NCBI RefSeq assembly: GCF_025947065.1
Contig: NZ_CP109994.1
Coordinates: forward strand, 4,712,001-4,776,000
Source of the DNA: Flavobacterium sp. N1736
GTDB lineage: Bacteria > Bacteroidota > Bacteroidia > Flavobacteriales > Flavobacteriaceae
DNA length: 64,000 bases
Reading direction: 5' to 3'
Positions 54,531 through 63,782 of this stretch are shown here, piece after piece (the first letter of the stretch is position 1; the number at the start of each line of letters is the position of its first letter). Position numbers and translations under genes: made by a program. The notes beneath the pieces are model-generated. The model was given only the letters and a program-made list of their open reading frames with translations, did not search any database and was not told the origin of the DNA.

Positions 54531-56048
54531 CTACAACAGCGAATGACAAGTCATTGCTGCCGGTTGCTGAACGCCCATTAATTCTAAAATAGTAGGGGCG
54601 ATGTCGCCTAAAACACCATCGTTTATGTTTTTTAATTGTTTGTCAACCAAAATAATCGGCACCGGGTTTGTTGTGTGTGCGGTATTTGGGCTTCCGTCAG
54701 GATTAATCATGGTTTCACAATTTCCGTGATCGGCAATTACAATTGTAGTATAATCGTTTGCAAGAGCGGCTTCGACAACCTGTTTAACACATTTATCAAC
54801 AGCTTCACAGGCTAAAATTGCAGCGCTCATGATTCCTGTATGTCCAACCATATCGCCGTTGGCAAAATTTAAACACACAAAATCAACTTCACCTTTATTT
54901 AATTCAGGAACAAGAGCTTCTGTAAGTTCAAAAGCACTCATTTCGGGTTGTAAATCGTAAGTAGCAACTTTAGGAGAATTTCTTAAAATTCTGGTTTCAC
55001 CTTCAAAAGGAGTTTCTCTACCACCGGAAAAGAAGAACGTTACGTGTGGATATTTCTCCGTTTCGGCAATACGAATTTGTTTTTTGCCGGCTTTTTCTAA
55101 AACTTCACCAAGAGTTTCGGTAATATTATCTTTGTTATAAACCACTTTTACGTTTTGGTACGTTTCATCGTAGTTTGTAAGCGTAACATAATACAGGTTT
55201 AATTTGTGCATGTTTTGCTCGTGAAAATCCTGCTGCGAAAGTGCTTCTGTAAGTTCACGACCTCTGTCTGTTCTAAAATTAAAGAAAATTACAACATCGC
55301 CTTCAATAATTGTAGCCAATGGATTTTCGTTTTCATCAACCATTACAATTGGCTCGATAAATTCGTCTGTAACCTGATTGGCATAACTGTCAAGAACACT
55401 CGCAACTGCATTTTGAGACGGAGTTCCTTTTGCATTTACCAATAAATCATACGCAAGTTTTACGCGTTCCCAGCGTTTGTCACGATCCATTGCATAATAA
55501 CGACCAATAATCGAAGCAATTTTTACGGGAGTTTCTTTAATATATTCATCTAAATCGTGAATGTATTTTGCTCCGGATTTCGGGTCAACATCACGACCAT
55601 CTGTAAAAGCGTGAATAAAAACATTTTCCAGACCATATTCCTGAGAAGCATCGATTAATCCGCGTAAATGAGAAGTATGAGAGTGAACACCTCCATCAGA
55701 AACTAATCCTAAAAAGTGTACTTTTTTGTTATTTTCTTTGGCATAAGTAAAAGCATCAATAAGTACTTGCTCTTTTGCAAGGGTTTTGTGTGCTACTGCC
55801 AGATTTATTTTGGCTAAATCCTGATACACAATTCTTCCGGCACCAAGATTCATATGACCCACTTCGCTGTTTCCCATTTGTCCTTCAGGTAAACCTACGT
55901 TTAAACCATCAGTTCTAAGTTGTGCGCTTGGGTAATTTTGGTAGAGACTGTTTATAAAAGGAACATGTGCATTGTCTATTGCAGATACTTTAGGGTCAGG
56001 AGATTTTCCCCAACCATCTAAAATCATAAGGATAACTTTTTTGTTCAT
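54531..56048 (-). CDS. gpmI: 2,3-bisphosphoglycerate-independent phosphoglycerate mutase
   Basis: A 505-residue Mn-dependent glycolytic enzyme. The ATG at 56048 is chosen (MNKKVILMILDGWG); another ATG just before it, at 56051, would add only Met. The phosphorylated Ser is S61 in QMGNSEVGHMNLGAG. Further markers are SDGGVHSHTSHL, FTDGRDVDPKSGA, IGRYYAMDRDKRW, FFNFRTDRGRELT, NFANGDMVGHTG and IADHGNCETM, with metal-binding Asp/His. Length is typical. TATCTTTG (minus, 56072-56065) is a likely -7 box. Confidence 0.97.
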   Translation of the reverse strand: MNKKVILMILDGWGKSPDPKVSAIDNAHVPFINSLYQNYPSAQLRTDGLNVGLPEGQMGNSEVGHMNLGAGRIVYQDLAKINLAVAHKTLAKEQVLIDAFTYAKENNKKVHFLGLVSDGGVHSHTSHLRGLIDASQEYGLENVFIHAFTDGRDVDPKSGAKYIHDLDEYIKETPVKIASIIGRYYAMDRDKRWERVKLAYDLLVNAKGTPSQNAVASVLDSYANQVTDEFIEPIVMVDENENPLATIIEGDVVIFFNFRTDRGRELTEALSQQDFHEQNMHKLNLYYVTLTNYDETYQNVKVVYNKDNITETLGEVLEKAGKKQIRIAETEKYPHVTFFFSGGRETPFEGETRILRNSPKVATYDLQPEMSAFELTEALVPELNKGEVDFVCLNFANGDMVGHTGIMSAAILACEAVDKCVKQVVEAALANDYTTIVIADHGNCETMINPDGSPNTAHTTNPVPIILVDKQLKNINDGVLGDIAPTILELMGVQQPAAMTCHSLL

Positions 56049-56188
56049 CATTTTTAGTTTTCTACAAAGATAAACCATTTATAAAATGCGTAAGAAAGCA
56101 ATGCCACAATTTATATTTAATAAAATGAATTGTCTTGAAAAATATTAATTTAATTATATATGTCTTTATTTTTTAAAATTAATTCACA

Positions 56189-58618
56189 CTACGCGCGCTT
56201 TCTAATCTTATTTTTGACAGCATTATAGTCAATAAAGTATTTTACGCTTACTGAAAAAACATGTTTTAGTGCCGTATTATTTAGCAATTCAGCAACATTA
56301 GATTTGAATTCTTTGTCAATCGTACGTTCAAAATTAGCCGCACTATTTCGGTATAAAATAGAAACCTGACTTCCCGGTGCAAACCACCATGAATAGGATA
56401 AATCTGCGTTCCAGGAATAAAAACTTGAGTTTTTGTTTTCGGTATATTGAGGATATGGAGATAAAGTTCCGTCTTGTTCAAGCTCGAGAATATCTTTATT
56501 TTCTGCATACGACCAATATTGACGAATGGCTAAATTAAGTGTCATTGCGCTGTTTATGGCATATTTACCTCCTAATGTATTGGCATACGTAATGACATTT
56601 CTATTTGCAAAAACAATAGTTTCAGGCGTACTTTCATTATTGTCGTCGTCAGTACTGTCTATATAACCTTTATTGTTGTTTTTTCTAAAATAACTAAAAG
56701 TATAAGTCAACAAAAGTTTATCATTAAAACGATATCTTGGTCCAATATCACAGCCGTAGTTTATTCTTCCTGATTCATCAAAAAACAATAAGGACGGATT
56801 TAAATCTAAAGCAAATTTATGATTGTAATTGGTTGAAATACTGCCCCACCATTCTATTCTTCGCGGAAGCGCTACATATCTGTTTTCGGCTCTTGGCTCA
56901 TAATAATCATATGATTCTAAAGGATAAAACGTAATTCCTGTTCCGTAATAATTATTTTTTACAGTCGTCAGGTTTACATTTGCATTGATACTGTTATCCT
57001 GTATTTTTCCGGATTCTTTGTTGAATTCCGTATACATATTATAATTGATCTTAAAACTATTAAAAAGCTTTGTCGGGTTTAGAATTCTGTAATTCGCATT
57101 CCCGTAAAAATTATAATAATTGGTATAGAAATTAATTCCTAAATCATTCGGGTCAAAACCTTTAGAAACAAAATCTGAACCAAAACTGTAGCGGTAATTC
57201 CCGCTTGTTTCGGCAAAGCCAATAGTCGAATAAATACCGTTCTTGTCTTCTTCGGCATTAATTAAACTATATTTTACATTTCCGGATAAATTATAGGTAT
57301 TTGCTTTTGTGTTCAAATCCCAGGCTAAACCGGTTACATTGGCGTCGCGGTAATGTCCGTTTCGGGAAACATTTGTATTAATTAAAGTTACCGATGAATT
57401 TTTGCGGAAGCGCTGATCTAAGACCAAAACATTATAATTTGTCAAAGGTTCTACAATCTCGCGTCTGGTTGCTCCGGTAATTGTATCTTTTATTGTGGCA
57501 AACGTTTTTTCGGTAACCGCATTTAAAATCCCAATTCCTAATCCGTTTTTAGTTCTTCCCGAAACTTTTAAAGCGTTTATAAGATTAACATTCTGAACAT
57601 TGTCGATTATTTCTTCATTGTCATTCAAATCCGGATCAATAGAAGGTTTTCCTCCAATTCTTCTCGAATAAAACATATTTCCTTTATTGAACAAATCAGT
57701 TCCTTCGGTAAAAAAAGCTCTGTTTTCGTTAAATTGCTGTTCAAACGGACCTAAATTCAGGATTTGATCGTCGTATTTTGTCTGACCAAAATCAGGAATT
57801 AAAATAGCGTCTAGCGTAAAAGCATCATTAATTCCGTATTTAATATCCATTCCGCCCTTAATTGTTCCGTACGTTTTTTGACCATCGCCGGCGTTTAAAT
57901 AATAAGAAGCATACGGCATAAAAAACAATCGGGTAGGAGGTTTTATGTTTTCAATACCTTCAAGGTTACCGTTTTGCTGTGTAAAAGTGCCAATTTTGGT
58001 GTCAATTAAATTCCAAGTATATTTTTTACGTTCTCTTTTAATTTCCCTGAAAAAATTAATTCCCCACGTTTGTTTGTTTTCTGCAGAAAATCGTAACGCG
58101 GCGTAAGGAATTTTAATTTCCACAATCCAGCCTTTATCGTTTAATGTTGCCTTGCTAATCCAAACGGCATCCCAGGAATAATCCTCGCCAATAGCATCCG
58201 TCATAATGCAATCGCCCTGAACATCTGCGGCAGATACAAAAAACTCAAAATTTTGCTGACCGTCGTTAAACCCATTAATGAAAACGCCAAAAATATCAGC
58301 AGTTCCAAAATTATCGCGTTGCGAAATTTCTTTTAAAATCTTATCAGGTTCATCATCATACAGAGTTGCGCCTATATAAATAGCGTCATTATTATATAAA
58401 ACCTTGATTTCTGATCTTTTTCCTTCCGGAATAGGTTTTCCGTTATCGGGGTCAAACATTACAAAATCTGAAGCGACAGCAGCATTTGCCCAGGCGGCTT
58501 CGTCTAATTTTCCATCAATCAAAATAGATTGAGAAATTGATTGCGCCTGCAGGGTTTTCTTTTGGCTGTAACCGAAAGATGCATATAATAGAAAACTAAA
58601 GAAAACTAACTTTTTCAT
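56189..58618 (-). CDS. DUF5916 outer-membrane protein with CBM9-like domain
   Basis: An 809-residue exported protein; signal peptide MKKLVFFSFLLYASFGYSQ. Residues 25-210 are a carbohydrate-binding family 9-like fold (ILIDGKLDEAAWANAAVASD, YNNDAIYIGATLYDDEP, WIVEIKIPYAALRFSAE). The rest is the DUF5916 region, strand-rich and ending in a barrel-type pattern (GINFFREIKRERKKY, DFGQTKYDDQILNLGPFEQQF). Known only as a Bacteroidota family without a fixed role. Confidence 0.9.
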   Translation of the reverse strand: MKKLVFFSFLLYASFGYSQKKTLQAQSISQSILIDGKLDEAAWANAAVASDFVMFDPDNGKPIPEGKRSEIKVLYNNDAIYIGATLYDDEPDKILKEISQRDNFGTADIFGVFINGFNDGQQNFEFFVSAADVQGDCIMTDAIGEDYSWDAVWISKATLNDKGWIVEIKIPYAALRFSAENKQTWGINFFREIKRERKKYTWNLIDTKIGTFTQQNGNLEGIENIKPPTRLFFMPYASYYLNAGDGQKTYGTIKGGMDIKYGINDAFTLDAILIPDFGQTKYDDQILNLGPFEQQFNENRAFFTEGTDLFNKGNMFYSRRIGGKPSIDPDLNDNEEIIDNVQNVNLINALKVSGRTKNGLGIGILNAVTEKTFATIKDTITGATRREIVEPLTNYNVLVLDQRFRKNSSVTLINTNVSRNGHYRDANVTGLAWDLNTKANTYNLSGNVKYSLINAEEDKNGIYSTIGFAETSGNYRYSFGSDFVSKGFDPNDLGINFYTNYYNFYGNANYRILNPTKLFNSFKINYNMYTEFNKESGKIQDNSINANVNLTTVKNNYYGTGITFYPLESYDYYEPRAENRYVALPRRIEWWGSISTNYNHKFALDLNPSLLFFDESGRINYGCDIGPRYRFNDKLLLTYTFSYFRKNNNKGYIDSTDDDNNESTPETIVFANRNVITYANTLGGKYAINSAMTLNLAIRQYWSYAENKDILELEQDGTLSPYPQYTENKNSSFYSWNADLSYSWWFAPGSQVSILYRNSAANFERTIDKEFKSNVAELLNNTALKHVFSVSVKYFIDYNAVKNKIRKRA

Positions 58619-58839
58619 TTTATATATGAAGAATACTTAAAATAATATAGACATTCAATTATGTTAAATGTTACACTTTAAAATCTAAAATTTATATTTT
58701 TTTAATATTGTAGGGTTACAGCTACGCATTAAAAGTTAAAATCATCAGCGAAAATAAGTTTTTTCCGTCGATATCATAATTTTTTGTTTCCCATTTGTTA
58801 AATTTTAAACAAAAAGTCACTGATTTACAGTCTTTTATT

Positions 58840-58868
58840 TTGTGCGCTGTATTTTTTTTATACTTTTG
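58840..58868 (+). promoter_or_regulatory. Promoter of the first L,D-transpeptidase gene
   Basis: TTG at 58840-58842, 18-base spacer, TACTTTTG at 58861-58868, about 36 bases before the ATG. The gap before it (58619-58839) has nothing else recognisable. Confidence 0.65.
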
Positions 58869-58904
58869 CTGAACCCAAATTTATTATTAACCTAAAGAAT
58901 TTCA

Positions 58905-59627
58905 ATGATTTACAAAATTTATCCCTTGTTGGTATTTTTGCTATTGTCTTTTGGAAAAGACACAAAAAATACTCCCGAATTAAAAGAGACGGCTAATAGA
59001 ACTCTTGCTAAAGTTGAAAAACTTAGTGTAGATGCTAAAATTGAAAGTGTTTATAATACATTAAATTCTAACCATTTCGAGTTACCTGAACTTAGAACTT
59101 TTTCTGAAGCATTAAAAGGCTTTTACTTATTGAAAGAGAAAGGAATTGTTAAAAAAGACATTCTAACGCTGATTGATTTCAGTTTGTCATCCAACATCAA
59201 ACGCCTTTGGGTAATTGATTTAAATTCAAATAAAATTTTATTTCATTCTTTGGTTGCTCATGGAAGAAACACGGGAGAAGAATTTGCTGATGCATTTTCA
59301 AATTCAAATTCATCTTTTAAAAGCAGCTTAGGTTTTTATGCAACCGGTGAAGTTTATCAGGGAAAACATGGTGTTTCACTAAAATTAGATGGTTTAGAAA
59401 AAGGAGTAAATGATCATGCCCGCGAAAGAGCTGTTGTGATGCACGGTGCTGATTATGTTTCTGAATCGTTCATCAGAAATAATAAAAGATTAGGCAGAAG
59501 CCAGGGTTGTCCGGCAATTCCGTTTGAATTAACAAACGAAATTATCCAAACAATAAAAGATAAATCATGTTTGTACATCTACCATCCGTCAAGAAGTTTT
59601 GCGATGGAAGAAAAACTAATCTCTTAG
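58905..59627 (+). CDS. Murein L,D-transpeptidase (YkuD_2 type)
   Basis: A 240-residue exported protein with a short hydrophobic N-terminus. The catalytic domain spans about residues 95-235: IKRLWVIDLNSNKILFHSLV, VAHGRNTGEEFADAFSN, GFYATGEVYQGKHGVSLKLD, then the His in VMHGADYV and the active-site Cys in GRSQGCPAIP. It links or edits peptidoglycan. Its end overlaps the convergent L,D-transpeptidase gene by 12 bases. Confidence 0.93.
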   Translation: MIYKIYPLLVFLLLSFGKDTKNTPELKETANRTLAKVEKLSVDAKIESVYNTLNSNHFELPELRTFSEALKGFYLLKEKGIVKKDILTLIDFSLSSNIKRLWVIDLNSNKILFHSLVAHGRNTGEEFADAFSNSNSSFKSSLGFYATGEVYQGKHGVSLKLDGLEKGVNDHARERAVVMHGADYVSESFIRNNKRLGRSQGCPAIPFELTNEIIQTIKDKSCLYIYHPSRSFAMEEKLIS

Positions 59628-61205
59628 TTTAGCGTACAAATCCGAATCAAGATTATAAATATCAGCTCTGAAAATGAGCTGATTTTTTTTGCTCCATGCT
59701 GTCCAATACCATTGGTATAAAGCATATTTTTTGGTAATTCTGATGTTTATTGTTTTTTTTGTTTCAATAATAGAATCGATTTTTTCTTTCGGCCAATTTG
59801 TTGCGGTACTATCATTTAAAATATGTTCTGCCAATTCTAAAGGATTTTCAATACGAACACAACCGGAACTTAGCGAGCGATTATTTCTTCCAAAGTAATT
59901 GCGATGATTTGTGTCATGTAAATATACGCTGTGATGATTTGGAAATAAAATTTTCATTAAACCCAGAGAATTATTGTAACCCGGACTTTGTACATAGCGG
60001 TAACTGTTAGGTTTATTTTCGTTCCAGGCTTTTGGATCGACTTCACGACCGGCAGAATCAAATATGGTAATTCTTTTTTTGGCTAAATAATTCCTGTTTT
60101 TTTTCATTTCAGGAATAATATCTTCTTTCAAAATAGTGGGCGGAACGGTCCATGTAGGATTAAAAACAACCGTTCTTAGCTTTGAGGTAATAATAGGAGT
60201 TTTTCTTTTACTGGTTCCCACAACAACATTTCGCACAAGAGTAGTATCCTGACTTTCAACTACATTTAAACTGTAATTAGGAATGTTAATGATAAAATAA
60301 TTGTCAGCAAAATTATTATTATACCATCTCCAGCGTTCTAAATTTGCAATTATTTGTTGTTTTCTTTTTTCTTTAGTAAAATTTAAAGCACTCAAAGTTC
60401 CAACGCCAATAACGCCGTCAGCAGCTAAGCCGTGTCGTTCCTGAAATCTTTTTACAGCTTCGAATGTTTTTGTGTCGTAAATGTTAGTCAAACTATCTTT
60501 TCCGGTTAGATCTTTCCAGAATAAAAGCTTCTTTTTGATGTTTATTAAAGCATTATTAGTATCCTTTAATGTTATTTTATCGACAGATTTTATAGTATCA
60601 GTTGCTTCTTCTTCAGGAAAAGTATTAATGATTTCAAGCGCTTTTAGTAATTGCTTGTAGGTTTGCGATTTCGACTGAATATTTTCGACAATACTATCTA
60701 ATTTATTCTTGTTGAAAGCTTTAATCAGCGTATTGTTTGGATCGAACGTTTTTTCTTCCAGATCCCAATCCGTATATAGTTTTTTAGGATTTAGTTTTCC
60801 TTTATATAAATGACTTAGATATAATTCAAAATTATACGTTAGTAATATATCGTAAGTTGCTAATTGCTTGTCATTTAAAGAGCTGATTTTTTTCTCGTAT
60901 TTTTCAAGTGTCGAAGCCTTATAATCTTCAGGATTTAAACCTAATTCATCAGACTTTTTTAATTGAGATAAAACGTAGGTTCTTTTTTTAAGATTTCCCC
61001 AAACGCTTTTGTTATCAGATGCAATATAAAATTGTTTTAAGGTTTCACTTTTAAAAACATTTATTAATGAAGTGTCTACAACTACTTTTCTTTCATCAGT
61101 AAGAATAATTGCCGGTGGAGGAGTTTTTACACGAATAACTTTAGGTTCATCTTTTTTGCAGCTAATAAAAATACAGATTACAATCAGAAAGTAGAGTTTC
61201 TTCAT
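59616..61205 (-). CDS. L,D-transpeptidase of YcbB/LdtD type
   Basis: A 529-residue enzyme with a lipoprotein-like N-terminus (FLIVICIFISCKK, Cys16). The scaffold domain is followed by a peptidoglycan-binding segment (TFEAVKRFQERHGLAADGVI, GVGTLSALN, about 250-280). The YkuD catalytic domain has VVGTSKRKTPIITSKLRTVV, a long lid, the His region VYLHDTNHRNYFG and the active-site Cys in SLSSGCVRIENPLELAEHIL. Probably makes 3-3 crosslinks in the periplasm. It follows the GNAT gene by a single base, so the two are one transcript. Confidence 0.93.
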   Translation of the reverse strand: MKKLYFLIVICIFISCKKDEPKVIRVKTPPPAIILTDERKVVVDTSLINVFKSETLKQFYIASDNKSVWGNLKKRTYVLSQLKKSDELGLNPEDYKASTLEKYEKKISSLNDKQLATYDILLTYNFELYLSHLYKGKLNPKKLYTDWDLEEKTFDPNNTLIKAFNKNKLDSIVENIQSKSQTYKQLLKALEIINTFPEEEATDTIKSVDKITLKDTNNALINIKKKLLFWKDLTGKDSLTNIYDTKTFEAVKRFQERHGLAADGVIGVGTLSALNFTKEKRKQQIIANLERWRWYNNNFADNYFIINIPNYSLNVVESQDTTLVRNVVVGTSKRKTPIITSKLRTVVFNPTWTVPPTILKEDIIPEMKKNRNYLAKKRITIFDSAGREVDPKAWNENKPNSYRYVQSPGYNNSLGLMKILFPNHHSVYLHDTNHRNYFGRNNRSLSSGCVRIENPLELAEHILNDSTATNWPKEKIDSIIETKKTINIRITKKYALYQWYWTAWSKKNQLIFRADIYNLDSDLYAKLRD

Positions 61206-61206
61206 T

Positions 61207-61644
61207 TTATAATTTTTTAAACATTAAATAGTGTTCGCCGACATCTTTTATATCAAAAGGCTCGCCAATTATTTGGTAATTCATTTTTTTGTAAAACCCC
61301 ACAGCTGCTGTTCTGGCGTTAAACCAAATTAAATCAACGTTTTGTGCTTTGCAAAAAAATTCACAATGTTTTACCAGAGCTTCACCGTATCCTTTTTTTT
61401 GATGATTTTCAAGAATAGCCATTCCTCGAATCTGAGCTTGATTTTCGTCCGCAAATATAGTGTTGGTTTGGGAGAATAACGAAATAATTCCTATTAATTC
61501 TTCGTTGTCAAATAATCCAAAATGATGTGTAGATTTTAAATCATCCCCTTCAAAGATGCAGCTTTCTATTGGTTTTCCCTTTCTGAGAACGGGTTGACGA
61601 ACAATATAGGTATCTTTTGAGGGTATTTCTTTGATAATATTCAT
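61207..61644 (-). CDS. GNAT-family N-acetyltransferase
   Basis: A 145-residue GNAT fold: LIGIISLFSQ, AQIRGMAILENHQKKGYGEA (the acetyl-CoA-binding region), LVKHCEFFCKAQNVDLIWFN, and AAVGFYKKMNYQIIGEPFDI near the end. Substrate unknown. The first base of its stop is one base from the L,D-transpeptidase ATG, so translation is probably coupled. Confidence 0.9.
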   Translation of the reverse strand: MNIIKEIPSKDTYIVRQPVLRKGKPIESCIFEGDDLKSTHHFGLFDNEELIGIISLFSQTNTIFADENQAQIRGMAILENHQKKGYGEALVKHCEFFCKAQNVDLIWFNARTAAVGFYKKMNYQIIGEPFDIKDVGEHYLMFKKL

Positions 61645-61735
61645 AATTTGTAAAAATAAATAAATGTATAACTTTTTAGTTTTAAATAGGTTATAAGGAA
61701 TAGTTGTTTTTTAATTAATTTTTTTAAAAAAAAGC

Positions 61736-61767
61736 TTGTTTTGAACTGAACTTATTTTTTATATTTG
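61736..61767 (+). promoter_or_regulatory. Promoter of the first tRNA-Gly(UCC)
   Basis: TTG at 61736-61738, 21-base spacer and TATATTTG at 61760-61767, ten bases before the tRNA. The second copy has its own TATATTTG at 61937-61944 but no clear TTG at the -33 position. Confidence 0.65.
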
Positions 61768-61777
61768 CACCAGTAAT

Positions 61778-61850
<73 letters not shown>

Positions 61851-61852
61851 CT

Positions 61853-61885
61853 AAAAAACCGAAGCTTTATTGTTTCGGTTTTTTT
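61853..61885 (+). terminator. Terminator after tRNA-Gly copy 1
   Basis: AAAAAACCGAA / TTCGGTTTTTT stem with a 10-base loop and T-run, located between the two tRNA copies. Confidence 0.85.
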
Positions 61886-61956
61886 ATCAAACTTAAATAA
61901 TTATTATTTTTTATTTTTTTAAATCATTTAATTGTTTATATTTGCACCCTGTTAAT

Positions 61957-62029
<73 letters not shown>

Positions 62030-62033
62030 CTTC

Positions 62034-62068
62034 AAAATCCTCAAACATCTGTTTGGGGATTTTTTTTT
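62034..62068 (+). terminator. Terminator after tRNA-Gly copy 2
   Basis: AAAATCCTCAAAC / GTTTGGGGATTTT stem with one G-U pair, an ATCT loop and a T-run. Confidence 0.85.
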
Positions 62069-62123
62069 ACCATTAAGATATTAAGCATTGAACTTTATTT
62101 TCTTAATATCTTAATGGTAAAAA
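62064..62123. repeat. Perfect 22-bp inverted repeat (ACCATTAAGATATTAAG)
   Basis: 62064-62085 and 62102-62123 are exact reverse complements around a 16-base loop, and a further TTTAATGGTAAAAAA repeats the end. It lies at the 3' end of the minus-strand peptidase E gene and probably also acts as its terminator. Confidence 0.82.
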
Positions 62124-62144
62124 AATTTAATGGTAAAAAAAACT

Positions 62145-62852
62145 TTATTTCAAATTACTCAAATCAGTTTCTGTTTCTAATTCCTGAGGATTTTCATTTT
62201 GCAGGAACAAACGAGCTTTTAAATTTCCTTTCAGGGTGATTTTTTCTCCTTTTACTTCAAGCCAGCTTCCTTCTCTTAAACCTAAAACCGGAATCGAGTT
62301 AAAAGCATGAAATTCCTTAATTCTCGTTTCGCGGGTTTCTCCCATATGTTTTGATTGTAAATCGGCATCTAAATAATGCGGATTTAAATTAAAAGGAATC
62401 AAACCCAAAGTCTGGAAACTTGGCGGATAAACAATTGGCATATCGTTCGTAGTCTGCATCGATAAACCGCAAATATTACTTCCGGCGCTTGTACCTAAAT
62501 AAGGTGTTCCGTTTTTTACGGTTTCAGAAAGAATCTGCATCACATTATGATAGTATAATTTAGTGACCAATAAAAAAGTATTTCCTCCTCCGGTAAATAT
62601 TCCTTCGGCATTTTTTATGGCGTCTTCGGCGTTTTCAAATTCATGAATTCCTTTTACATTTATGTTAATTGCTGCAAATGCCTGCGACACTTTTGCGGTA
62701 TAATCATCGTGCGAAATTCCGCCCGGACGTGCGTAAGGAATAAATAAAACGCTTTTACAATTTTTAAAATGGACTTGTAAAGTAGGTAATAAATACTCTA
62801 AATAGCTGCCTTCGTGCAATGTAGATGTACTGGCAATAATAATGCTTTTCAT
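62145..62852 (-). CDS. pepE: Peptidase E (S51, alpha-aspartyl dipeptidase)
   Basis: A 235-residue cytoplasmic serine peptidase that cleaves N-terminal aspartyl dipeptides. The nucleophile is S122 in YLGTSAGSNI. IFTGGGNTFLLV and LIPFNLNPHYLDADL (with the catalytic His region) are family motifs, as is the early FIPYARPGG. Length near E. coli PepE (229). Confidence 0.94.
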   Translation of the reverse strand: MKSIIIASTSTLHEGSYLEYLLPTLQVHFKNCKSVLFIPYARPGGISHDDYTAKVSQAFAAININVKGIHEFENAEDAIKNAEGIFTGGGNTFLLVTKLYYHNVMQILSETVKNGTPYLGTSAGSNICGLSMQTTNDMPIVYPPSFQTLGLIPFNLNPHYLDADLQSKHMGETRETRIKEFHAFNSIPVLGLREGSWLEVKGEKITLKGNLKARLFLQNENPQELETETDLSNLK

Positions 62853-63014
62853 AAAATTTAAGCTCAGATTGTTTCGGCTAAAGATATTAAAAACTCCTTT
62901 TTAAGACTTAAAATCCAAACTTTAATTAACATTTTTTTACCAAGCCGTTAATACTAAATTTGGAACACATTAAGATATTTTTACACTTTTAAGAATAATT
63001 CTAATTTTTCTATT

Positions 63015-63782
63015 TTGATCAATAAGGTTTTATGTGTTTTATGTGTTGTTTTGAGCCAAACTGCGTGGACTCAAAATCAGGAACGTGTTATTGTAAACGG
63101 TAAAATCATTTCAAATTCAAATGATCTGGAAGGTGTTTATGTGGTTAATGCGCAAACTGAAGCTATGACAACAACCAAAGCTGACGGATCTTTTTCGATT
63201 ATGGCAAATCCTGGCGATACGCTTGTTTTTTCATCGATTCAATTTAAAGAAAACAGGGTTTTGTTAACAGCCGAAAATTTTTCGGACCTTAATTTTACCG
63301 TAAAACTAAATCTTGTAATACATCAATTGCAGGAAGTGATTGTTAGAAGATATGATAATATAAATGCTGTTGCGCTGGGAATTATTCCCGCAGGACAAAA
63401 AACATATACTGAAGCCGAAAGAAAATTACATACAGCTACGGCTTTAAATGCTACGGCTAGTGCAGAACTAATGGCCGGAGGTTCAATTTCGGCAGATCCT
63501 TTGCTGAATTTTTTATCCGGACGCACGGCAATGCTCAAAAAAGAGGTTGTAGTTGAGAAAAAAGAGTTTTTCATGAAACTTTTAGAGAATATGTTTAGTC
63601 TGGATCATTTTGTTAACCGACTAAAAATTCCAAATGAATATGTTAAAGGATTTGAATATTATGCCGTTGATAATGATAAGTTCACGACAATTTTGAATTC
63701 TAAAAATAAAACTTCAACAGAATTTCTTTTAGGAGAACTGGCTGTTAAATATAAAGAAATACTAGCTGTTGAAAACAAATAA
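63015..63782 (+). CDS. CarboxypepD_reg-like exported protein
   Basis: A 255-residue protein with a TTG start (MINKVLCVLCVVLSQTAWTQ, a signal peptide). No in-frame ATG lies near the N-terminus, so a TTG start is required to include the signal. Residues 25-100 are a carboxypeptidase-regulatory-like beta domain: VNGKIISNSNDLEGVYVVNA, KADGSFSIMANPGDTLVFSS. A helical region follows. The function is unknown. The stop overlaps the next gene's TTG start by 14 bases. Confidence 0.82.
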   Translation: MINKVLCVLCVVLSQTAWTQNQERVIVNGKIISNSNDLEGVYVVNAQTEAMTTTKADGSFSIMANPGDTLVFSSIQFKENRVLLTAENFSDLNFTVKLNLVIHQLQEVIVRRYDNINAVALGIIPAGQKTYTEAERKLHTATALNATASAELMAGGSISADPLLNFLSGRTAMLKKEVVVEKKEFFMKLLENMFSLDHFVNRLKIPNEYVKGFEYYAVDNDKFTTILNSKNKTSTEFLLGELAVKYKEILAVENK

